Shown here one piece after another: positions 1 through 9,840 of a DNA stretch of 64,000 nt. Source of the DNA: Nereocystis luetkeana (taxonomy: Eukaryota > Sar > Phaeophyceae > Laminariales > Laminariaceae). A program made the position numbers and the translations under genes. Under the pieces are notes generated by a model. That model did not search any database, had not been told where the DNA came from, and saw only the letters and a list, made by a program, of their open reading frames with translations. The first letter of the stretch is position 1; each line of letters starts with the position of its first letter. The stretch spans positions 5,836,132 through 5,900,131 of the forward strand of contig JARUPZ010000027.1 of the NCBI GenBank assembly GCA_031213475.1, in the 5' to 3' direction.

Positions 1-65
1 CCCCCTCCTGGCCACGCACGCGCGCGCGTGCACCCTGCCCCCCCGCCCGCACTGTGTGTCGCCAG

Positions 66-3000
66 GTGCAGGATGGGACGTACGTGAGCTCGATGGTGGA
101 GGACGCGAGCTTCCTCGTACACAAAAGCTTGCGGCGCTCGGTGTCGACTCGCAGCGAGCAGGCAATCATGGCTGTCTGCAACCGGGTGACGGAGGTAGGT
201 ATCGTGTCGGTCCGCTCCGCTCCGCAGCCAAGAAAAGGGCGCCAACACACGGAAAACACAGGACAGCACTCAACGTACAGCTATAAACCAATAACGCAAC
301 AATACACACCAACGCACAGGACAACACAGCACAGCACGAAAGTGCCACACAGCACACAACGCGTAGCAACGCACAACACACAACGACCCCCCTCCCCCGA
401 TACACAACATACACACCATAGGGCAGCACAGGACATCGAGCAGCATGCACCCCCCCCCCCCCCCCCCCCCCCCTCCCCCTCTACAGTTGCTGGAACTATA
501 CTACACAGAATATGCTCGGGAGTGTTTATACAGCAGCAGTACAAGGGTAGCAGCCCAGAGGGCGTGTGCCTCACGCCCGCCGAGCGTGCAGCCATGCGAA
601 TACGAAATGTTTAAGAAGGCGGGCATCCACATCTGCCGCGCCGGGCCGCGGTAACCCAATATTTTGTATTTATTGTCGGGTCCCTCTGTTGCGGACTCCT
701 TGCGCGAGTGGACGAAGCACACAAGTCAGTCCCGACGACCCCCCTCCTCCCCTCTGCCGCTACACTGCCATCGACGCCCCGCTGCCACCGACGCCCCGCT
801 GCCATCGACGCCCCGCGTCGACTCGGTACACGGTTCCTCCCTCACCGCCGCCACCGCCGCCGCCACCACCACCACCACCACCGTCGCCCGTTGTTACCGC
901 ATACGTTCCTGTACGAAGTATCAAGATCTGTCCGTAAATACCCTGGTATTTTAAGTATGGAAGCTTGGGTCTTCATACTTGTGCGGTCCTTTTGTATTTT
1001 TCGGACAGACCGGTACGTATATATACAGCGGTAGTTGCAGCAGACCAGGCCCCCTTCTTCTAAACCTGGTATACGACTATTATGGTATCATTGCCTTCCT
1101 CGCGCGAAACAAAACGCGTCTTGCTTCTCGCTCCGGACACGTATTCGCGAACACGCACGCGCTCATGCGCTGCGGCTTGTTTGCGTTTGCCGCCCCCGCC
1201 GCCGCCGCCACCGTCGTTGGCGTCGCAGATCCTGGACCCACACGCGCCGGAACCGTCTTTCTACGGCGGCTTGGCGACGGAGGCGGACCACAGAGTCCCC
1301 GTGGGCGCCGCCGCGGGCGCTAGCGAGGAGGAGGAGAGAAATCGGCCGCCGGACGACTTTTCGACGGCTCTTGCAAAGTGGGTTTCGACACACAGTCAGT
1401 GAATTTTGCGGGAGGGGGAGGGGAAGGCAGAGGGGGAGTGTACTCGATATCATGCATGGCCGTAGTCGCATGACCATAGACCCTCGCATCCCTACGATGC
1501 CCGGACGGAGCACGTCGGGTTTTCACCGACCAGGCAGGCATTGCTTGCACCAAGCGCGATTTTCGCCGTGAGGTGTACGGCGATTCGCGTGAAGGGTGAG
1601 CTGCATCCTAGTAAGAACCGCTTGTGAGGCGGACTTGCATATGGATGGCAGCGTTAATGAGTTGATGTATTTTCCGGTGTGTGAGGGGAGGTAGGGGGGG
1701 GGAGGGGTAAACCAACAGGTTTTTGGTTTCGTAGAGCGTTCGGCCCTGGCGCCGAGGGGAAATATTGAACAAAAAATATATGCACTCCGTGCCTTTCTTT
1801 TACTCCCCTGTTTTTTTCTTCCCCCCAGGACAGTCGTCGTAAAAGTTCGGAGTGAGGGATGGATTCCTTTTGGTATTTATGGTTTAGATGGCTGGTAGGA
1901 TTGGGTCGATTGGTTGGTTGAATTGGTTTTGTTGGTTGGTTGGTCGTGGATATACGATGATCGGTTGATGGTCGACTTTGTTTTTTTTGTAGATCGGTTG
2001 ATTGTTCTGCCTGCTTGAAAACAAATGGCACATACCATTAATATAGTCTTTGGCTGGTTCATCGAAGTGGCTGATTGATTGCTCGATTCGATTGGCTAGT
2101 GTGATGTGTCGTGCGTGCTTTGATTCGGTTGCGGCGATGCCTGCAAAGCCATGGTATACATATAAACTACGGACTGTCATATGATCGCCCCCAAGCGCTC
2201 GTGAGTAGCGCCTCTTCCCCTGCGCTCCGCCTCGCCTCAGCGCCCATCCAACCACACGGCCCGCGATGCCCCTTCCCCCTTAGGGCACTCGACGAAGCAG
2301 CTGATGCGGATTTAGGGCAGGGAGAAGACGGGGGCGGCGCGAACGGGGCGGGTGCGGGGCTCGGCGGGGTCGAGGGGGCGATGGTTGGGATCAACAGCGT
2401 GCACGTGGCGCTGTCCTCCGTTTCTGCCATCCAGGTGGGTGCTACATACGACGGGGATCGGCGCGGAAAGGGGTAAGACTTCCGAGGGTGAACGAACGTA
2501 GGGGGAGGGAGGGAGATGTAGCACCTCGCTCGCCTGGCCTACCGCCGAGTGGAAGCGCGTGCCGGTGCAGTTCTGCCACCACCGTCGCAAAGCAAAAACG
2601 TGGTGGTAGTGGCAGTGGTGGTGGACGGAGGGGCGGACGTAACAAGCGACACTTGAATAAGTATTTGCATCGCCACTGTAAACACGCACGCACGCATTGC
2701 GGCGGTGGCGGCACTGCCAGTGTTGGGATTATCGCGAGGAGTAAGAAGGGTTTCCGAGCATTCAAAGTTGGGCCCAAAAACAAACCAGCACACGCAGCGG
2801 ATCGACTCCCCCGACAAGGAGCGTGCGTGGGTGTTGCGGGGGGGGGGGGGGGGGGGGGGAGGGGGGGGGGGGGGTACTCATGTCATGCGTGGCCGTAGTC
2901 GTATGACCATAGATCCTCACATCCCTAAAATGCCGGGACGGACCACGTCGGGCTTTCACGGACCAGGCAGACATTGCTAGCACCAAGCGCGAAGCGCCGT

Positions 3001-6000
3001 GAGGTGTTCGGCGAGTCGCAGGGGGCAGGGGAGTACAACAGTATCGCGGGCGGCCAGACGCACATCGTGCAGTTTGTTGTTCCGCGGTCTGCTTTGAGCT
3101 TTGGCGTGTCGCGTCGATGTTTTTCTGGGGTGCCTGTTGCTTCCCGCAGCCCATGTTTTGTGCCCCCCGTCAGCTTTTTGTGGCGGTGAGATGTACTACT
3201 GTACATCACTCTACTTGCTTCGAGACATCGCGTGACGCTACATGCTGTCGTTCGGCGGCGGCGCACAGATGAAATGAGCCTCTCTCAAGCCTCTCTCAGA
3301 CCCTGTGCGTTCGATGTCTTATTGGTTCTCGTCTGCCTCGCCCACCCCCGTGTCCCATGTCCTTTATTCAATCAATATCGGCGGCGGCGGCGGCGGTGGA
3401 ACACAACCCTTGCTCCGCCCTCTACCTGCTCTCTTTTGACGATTGGCGCGGCGGCGTGGGCTGGTGCAGGATGCGCTGGACCGGTTCCTGGAAGCCAGCA
3501 ACCCACTGGTAAGGCTCATGCTGGACGAGGCGGCGCGCATACTCGGCGCGTACAAGGAGCTGAGAGACTTCCGCCTCAACGACGTGCTGGAGGTGGGTGT
3601 AGGTGTTTAGGATATCATGTCGAACGTTTCGATGAATCGCGCTATCGAAGTTTCTTTTTTCGATAATTTGATGTGTCGCAAATTGGATTCTTCGATGTAT
3701 CAAATTATCGAAGCTTCATATATGTTATCGAAATTTCGATATATCGAACTATCGAATTTTCGAGGTATCAAATTATTTCGATATCGACACATATAAAAAA
3801 AAATCGATAAAGTTTTGTTGATTGATCTCTAGATATATAAACGTAGCTGGCACGGGAACGCGTGGTTGACTCCAGGCAGAAACACGGAACTCCTCGAATA
3901 CTATCCTCGAGCTGTCGAGTGACAGCCCATGGCGAAACTTGACAGGCCATTATTCAGCAAACTGCTATTAATAGCACAATAAATGTCCCGTTTACCCCCG
4001 CAGAATATCCGCCTAAATATCCCGTTCCTATAATCCCACATCAATATATGGAACTCCCTCATACTAGATGGAACATCTCCGTCGTGCTCCTGAGCCTATT
4101 CAACATCTCCCCTGCTCACTATGCACGGCCATGTCAATATCCCCCCAGCTCTGTACATGTCGAGGCACGACATCGCAGGGTTGATATATCGGAATGCAAT
4201 TACCAACTCATATAAAACTCAGAAACACAATTTTTCAAGAACCAAAACTCAAACCATCAATTTCCGAAGCAACACTCGAAATCTCAAGCCAAGAAAGATG
4301 TAATACGAACCGCACGCGCCCCCTGGCGTTTCATAGTCTCTTCAGTCCTATCAAAAACCTCTCTCCCCATTCCATAAGAAATTACTGCAAATCATGGAAA
4401 ATATTACAAGTCATGCCCATCAAAATAAAAATTAAGGCATGGAACTATATTGCTAGAAATCTCAAGGAACCGCGTTCCTCCGGATAAAAGTATCCATCCC
4501 CTACTCCCGCCATAGATTCACAAATCGCGACGGGAAGGCGAGATAGCTTACATTCCTTTCCACTTGAATTTTATATGACGTCGAAACTACTCGAAATAAT
4601 GGTCGCTCAAGTTGAAAACACTAAAAACTCTCGAACTCCATCACCCGGAAAAAAACGGTATCATCTCCTCGAAATTAGCCAGTGAAAAAAACGGCAGTAT
4701 CTTCTGATTGATGGTTCAAACAAACTCTTCACTCTAAAATCATGGTGTCATAGCTCTTCTAACTCGGAAAAAAAAGGCATCAAAGATTCATCAGAAAATC
4801 CCGGCGGTAACGAAAAGCCGTGTTGTTGAGCGGCTTTGTCAAGAAACCTGCACGCTGCTCCTCCGACTCTGCCCATGGGCAATAACGAACTCCCCCTTGA
4901 AACTAAGCTCCCGCAAAAGGTGGTGTCGCGTATCGATGTGCTTTGATTTCGACGTGCGCGCTGGCTTTTGTGCCGGATGCCTTGCCCCTCGTTATCCTCG
5001 AGAGAACCGCAATGCCTCTCTCCCCAGAAACCGGAAAAAAACCCATACACCCACACCACTAGGTGGGTGGGAGGGGGGGCGCGAGGGCGTCGCCGTCAAC
5101 GCGACCGTTTTGCCTTCGAGAGCGCGCCCGCCACGTAGGTACCGGTGCTCGTTTACTGCTGCTGTTGTTCGGGCTTTGGCTTTGAATCCCACCCCTTGCA
5201 AGCAATGCCTGCCTTGTCGGTGAAAACCCGACGTGCTCCGTCCCGGCATTGTAGGGATGCGAGGGCCTATGGTCATACGACTACGGCCATGCATGATATC
5301 GAGTACACCCCACCCCCCATCTACCTACCCTCGTTCTGTCCTGTCTCCTACCTCTCTCGTCTCATACCGTTCCCTCCCGGCTCCGGGAAAAACGCTTTGA
5401 CATCTATATATTTTCGCGCCAGGCCCTTTCTCCCCCAGTTTCGAGCGCGCTCGCAAACGCCTTCGGGTCGTCCTCGTACGCCCTCGGCCCAAAGGAGTAC
5501 GAGCTTCGAGCGGCCGACCTTCCCGGAGCCCGGCGCGTCCTGCATGCGGCAACCCAGGCGATGGTTGGCGGAGGGGGAGAAGAAGAAGGAGGAGGAGGAG
5601 GAGGCGGGGGGGGCGGGGGGACAGGAACGGGGACAGGGGCGGCGGCGGCGGCTATGGAGGCCGGGGCGCAGGGGTGCCGGGCGGCGCTGCTGCAAGAGCC
5701 TTTTGAGGAGCTTGTTCGGCTTCTGGCGTTTAGGGTCGCTGCCGCCGTTGAGAGGGCTGTCAGATCGAAAGGTGGTGGTGGTGGTGGTCGGGTGGGGGGT
5801 GATGGGAGGGGGATGGCGGAGGGAGGCGGAGGTGGGGGAAGCAGAAGGGGGGGAGGAGGGGCGCAGGGGCAGGGGCAGGGGCAGGGGGAGGGGGATTCGG
5901 GGGGGCACGGGCAGGGGTTTACTGAATGGGGCGCTCTGTTGTTGAGGAAGGAAGTGCGGACGCTGCAGCAGGGCTTGGCGGCGCTCATGGAGACCGATTC

Positions 6001-7279
6001 TCTCAACGCGCAGTTCGATGAACTCAACGAGCTGGTGAGCAAACAAAACCGACTGGCGAGAGCGGCAAGGAGGGAAAAACAGGGAGATGGAACGAAAATA
6101 TTGATGAAAAAAAGAGTAGAATTTTCATCCACAGTACCGGTATTCAGTACCACGTGTGGGCATGTGGTGAGCGGGGCAGCATGCATTGTGACGAGAAGGC
6201 ACTTGTCGCGAAGAAGTGCGGGAGAGATGATGAATATATTAACCTTGTCCCAGCTTCGACAAAAAATGATTCAAACATGCCAATTGACTATAACCCCCAA
6301 CCCTAACCCCGACCGCCTCCGGGGAAATCCTCGGAAGGAAAACTCAACCAAGAGTTGTATTTATGGGCTTGTCCATAATTTTGTCGAAACTCTGTAGCCA
6401 CTTCTTGGGAAAGGGTGCAACATAGCCTGATGTTACCGTTGTTTTTAGGCGTTTTTTTGCGTTTATTTTTCCGTGGCCTTCTTGTCGAGACTTTGTTTTC
6501 CCACCCGGTCTTAACTTGTTGGACTGGCGAGTCAAGTGCATTATCCCCAAAGCTCGTCAGGCGGTTTCATCCTGAGATATTAGTACTTCCCCCCCGCGAT
6601 TTGTCACCTTACCCGGACCGAGCCCTTCGCTGTGCAATTGCGGCCCGTCACCGCCCACGCCGTATTCGATCCCCGCGGATTCCCCTAACCCGTACATACG
6701 TGTGATATGCACATAGAGACATGGTCTCCGCACACACGCGCACACTCTGTGCAGTCCCCACGACCTTAACAAGGTGCGGGTTTACACGGTAGTAGTTTCG
6801 AGTTTCGGGCTCATGGAGGTATTGAATAATATGTACCGGCTCATATCCAAGCTAACCGCCATGCAATACAGAACAAAACCCTACTACTATATGGTATCAT
6901 GTTGAGTTGCTCTTGCGCCACAAATATCCTGACAGAAACAAGTTACCGGCCGTAAGATGTCACATGCTCATGGTGGTAAATGTGTTACCGGCTTGTCGTG
7001 GCTTACGCTATCCGAAACTCATGGCACATCTTTCCCACGCAGGTCCGGCTGCTGAACTTCGAACGCCCGTCGGACGCGCTCGACTATCGACCGCCGCCAG
7101 CCCCGAGGCGGCCGGGAGAAAACGCGAGAAATACCGGCGAAGCCGGCGGCAGCGGCGGCGGCGGTGGTAGTGGTGGCCATGGCAGCAGGAAGCAGCCTCT
7201 GTCGCCGGAGAGAGTCAAGGAAGTGCTCCGCCTTAGGGTCGACTTCCAGAGGGACGCGATCGACGCCTTGGAGTTGTGA
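66..7279 (+). CDS. COG4: COG4, conserved oligomeric Golgi complex subunit 4 (5' partial, six exons)
   Basis: Proposed exons: 66-194, 1229-1377, 2284-2434, 3470-3592, 5423-6034 and 7043-7279 (stop TGA 7277-7279). All phases agree (0, 2, 0, 0, 0), giving 466 residues. Family landmarks in order: TYVSSMVEDASFLVHKSLRR, like the TSSMVDDVFF segment of COG4; INSVHVALSSVSAI, like the LNNVEV segment; LDEAARILGAYKELRDF; SSSYALGPKEYELRAAD; WGALLLRKEVRTLQQGL near the C-terminus; and a tail LSPERVKEVLRLRVDFQRDA, which matches the LTPxEVRQVLALRIDF ending of animal and plant COG4. COG4 is a lobe A subunit of the tether for intra-Golgi retrograde vesicles. Oddities: the fifth exon carries long Gly/Glu and Gly/Gln low-complexity inserts (about 5570-5640 and 5776-5915), and the last exon carries a Gly/Ser insert. 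The first acceptor is ambiguous (CAG at 65 or 71, both in frame). The N-terminal half lies upstream of the window. Confidence 0.86.
195..1228 (+). other. COG4 intron with low-complexity DNA
   Basis: No exon seen. Contains CA-rich sequence (about 240-430), a run of about 30 C (443-473) and a 17-base minisatellite (separate entry). The donor is GTAGGT at 195 and the acceptor CAG ends at 1228. Open frames here are low-complexity shadows. Confidence 0.6.
765..815. repeat. 17-base minisatellite, three units
   Basis: Three head-to-tail copies of CTGCCATCGACGCCCCG; the middle copy has one T-to-C change. It lies in a COG4 intron. Confidence 0.9.
1437..1642 (-). mobile_element. Family A short retroelement copy, 5'-truncated
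   Basis: Read on the minus strand, this ends in CATGCATGATATCGAGTACA followed by C-rich sequence. The body matches the copies at 17.8-18.6 kb, including the stretches CCTCACGGCG and TTGGTGCAAGCAATG. It sits in a COG4 intron. Confidence 0.75.
2835..3023 (-). mobile_element. Family A short retroelement copy with long C tail
   Basis: Minus-strand copy ending in GACATGAGTACC followed by about 38 near-pure C (seen as the poly-G block 2839-2874 on the plus strand). Homologous to 1437-1642 and 17.8-18.6 kb, and shorter at its 5' end. Confidence 0.75.
3630..3800. repeat. TCGAT-rich palindromic AT island in a COG4 intron
   Basis: About 170 bases saturated with ATCGAA, TTCGAT and ATCGAT words, including AAATTTCGATATATCGAAC. 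The words are mutually complementary, so the tract could fold on itself. No coding frame is visible. Function unknown; a decayed satellite or a hairpin element end is possible. Confidence 0.7.
3801..5180 (+). other. COG4 intron interior without recognised gene
   Basis: AT-richer sequence with only short open frames. Nothing recognisable until the family A copy near 5190. Confidence 0.5.
5190..5312 (+). mobile_element. Family A short retroelement copy, 5'-truncated
   Basis: Plus-strand copy starting near CCTTGCAAGCAATGCC and ending in GATATCGAGTACACCCCACC. It lies just upstream of the largest COG4 exon and matches the other family A copies nearly base for base. Confidence 0.78.
6294..6310 (-). 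repeat. Short CCCTAA-type interstitial motif
   Basis: CCCCAACCCTAACCCC in the last COG4 intron is equivalent to TTAGGG-type telomere repeat on the minus strand. It is very short and may be coincidental. Confidence 0.4.
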
Positions 7280-9840
7280 GAAGAGCGTACAGCAGAGGGG
7301 TACCGCAGTGTTATGACATCATACTATTATCCAAGCTGTGCTCTGTGGCGCAAGGTTTCCAGCTCCTAGAGTAGAGTTACTTATAGGTTCAGTTAGCAGC
7401 ACTCTGTCGTACATAGGTAACGGGTTAAGTTGTCGGTCGCCGCTTGTGGAGAGTGAGCAGACAGACAGACGTTTCGTACCGTGTACGTTTCTTCCCCCCA
7501 CTTTCACTTGTTTTCATTTATTTCTCTGCGACGATTGGCTTAGGATGGCGTATGCCGCAGGCCGCCGGCGGGCATGCATGCGGGAGAGGTTGTTCGCTAC
7601 GTGCGTTTTGCGCACGTGCCGGGTACTGCCGCCATATCGTGGTGCTCTACAGTGGAGAGGGTTCGTGGGTTGGTCCGTGGTGTTACCGGTACGGTGTTTT
7701 GTTGTGGTAGTTGGCGCGCAACCGAACTGCTTTTGGTTGTTGCTGTCCTCGTGTTTTGTTGTGCACGCACAACTGGTTTTTTTTCTCGTTTTTTTCCGGC
7801 AGATTGAAGTCTGCTCGATTGTGTCACCGGCCACCGAAGTTTTAACGAGATTTCCAGTGTCACCCTTCATTATGTTTACATATTTTGTCTAAGAAAAACG
7901 CCAGCTGTGAGCTTGACAAATTGGTCGGATTGCAGATTTTGCGTCTGCAACATTTTGGGCAACAGGCAGCTATGTCGACAGTTTTCCACAGTCCGCGATG
8001 GAGGATGCTGCCAGGCTCACATGTTTTGTCTCGGCTACTAAACGCAATACTACTGTAGGCATCAGCTCTCAAGCCGACGGCGGCTACGAAATGTTGCTGC
8101 TGTACACCAAGAGCAAAAGTAGCTTTGTAAGTCCATCAAAGAGCTTCCAAGTGAAGAGCCGTAGCCTGTCACTCTACGAATATAATAGACCTCTACTCTG
8201 CTGAGAGGTGTCATTATACCACGGGTGTACAAGGAGCTGCAGGGTAGAGATTTTTACAACGTTTCTCGCGAAAGGTAGATCCAAAGGTGTGCTACAACTA
8301 GCTACAACAAGTAGAGTCACACTTTAGCCGGTTCGCTGTGCTGTCAGATCCTTCGCGGAAGTGCAGAAATCCGAGGCCTGCCAGCATTAATTTTTCCTCT
8401 GTGGGTTGGCCACACCCAACCTTATTGCTGATTTCGGATCTGTCCATCACATACAGCCCTGGAGAGGAAAAATGAGGAAGCGGGAACAAGACCGTCTCTG
8501 ATCGCGCGTCCGTCCCGTGGAGCAGATCGGCAAACGCTCGCGCGGATGGACCACACTGACTGGTAAAACTCGTCTCGTGGATAGCAAGAGCAAGAATCGA
8601 CATCTACCCGACTCAGGCTCGCTTGACACGCTTGTAACTCGAACCCCTAAACCCCGACGTCCACCACCTACATTGACAAGTATTTGGGGACGCGGTCAGC
8701 TCTATGTGACCGTCAGCTGGAGCATGCCGGGCAGAGGCTCGATCGCTTCTGGACAATTCTCTGCACCTGTACGCTCTTTTTCGCCCCGCCTCTACATAAG
8801 CAAACGCGCACACCGCGTGCTCGTACTGCTGTACATGCTGGGGGAGTCGTAACATAAAACGACGCGCAGTTTAAAATGTGCGCCGTTCATGCTACGAGAA
8901 AGATTGAAGAACAAATCAGAACCGGGTGCGGTGAGGGTGCGGTGAGAGCAAACGTGAATCCGCCGAACGTGAACGTAGCCAGACCAGCTACGATGTAACA
9001 GACGCACACATGTGGCTTTCTCTTCCCCCCCATTTACTGTGCGTGCCCCTCAATACATGCGGAGGAGCACTATAATATTGTACGAGTATACCAGGTATAC
9101 CTGGTCGTCTCCATGCATACTCGTACCAGGTAGCTTATACCAGGTACCAGGTAAGTAATGCCAGTACTTCCTGCTACGTACGTACCAGTACCTGCTACCA
9201 GTATGCGTTTCAGTCACCTCGAAGCCCTCTTCACGTACGTACTGCAGCGTAGTGAAGCTTCACGTTCACCGCCGTCCTCCTGACCACTGCTGTAGGCGCT
9301 CGAGTTCGGCCATTCGGGCGCTCAACTGCACCATTAGACTGTGAGCCGGGTGAAGGTGAAGGTTATCACCGGCAGGAGGAGCTCATGCACGGCAGTCGCG
9401 ACGAAGGTGATCGGCTGAAGTTGACAAAATAATGCGGGGCAATTTGTTCATGTGTCTCACCATCCCATATCCAAAGACGATGCCAAAATTGACTGTGATT
9501 GCGGAACCCACCCGGAGACGATGGAAAGGAGGAATACCCACCGAATTTGGAACGCGTTCAGATAATCTCTAGCGCCTGAAGGGGCTTGTCAATAGCCGTT
9601 GCGGTGAGCCAGTGATGACTCGCGGACTGCTGTTGATGTGTCCTCGATCTGCGATTGATGCGGCGCAACTAGTTGCAAGGAAATAAATTCGGTCCCGGTT
9701 CAAAAAGACCTCTTTCCAATGGCACTCTTTCACTCGCTTGTTTGACAGACTGTGCCGAAGAAAAGAAAGCTTGGCCAGCAGAGAGCAGAGAAAAAGAGGG
9801 TGTATTCCCTGCGTGCGGACTAGGCTGCGCGGGTGCAAAC
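7280..9840. other. Intergenic: COG4 3' flank and POLR3F 5' flank
   Basis: No convincing gene. Open frames around 7338-7892 and 7998-8204 lack family features and splice support. A dense cluster of TACCAGGTA-type words lies at 9080-9200. The POLR3F 5' UTR and promoter must lie in the last part, but I cannot place them. Confidence 0.55.
9080..9200. repeat. Cluster of TACCAGGTA / TACGAGTA micro-palindromes
   Basis: Within about 120 bases there are four TACCAGGTA words plus TACCTGGTC, GTACGAGTA, TACTCGTA, TACGTACGTA and TACCAGTACC. Several abut or share a TA. See the findings for the evidence that these are inserted modules. Confidence 0.85.
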
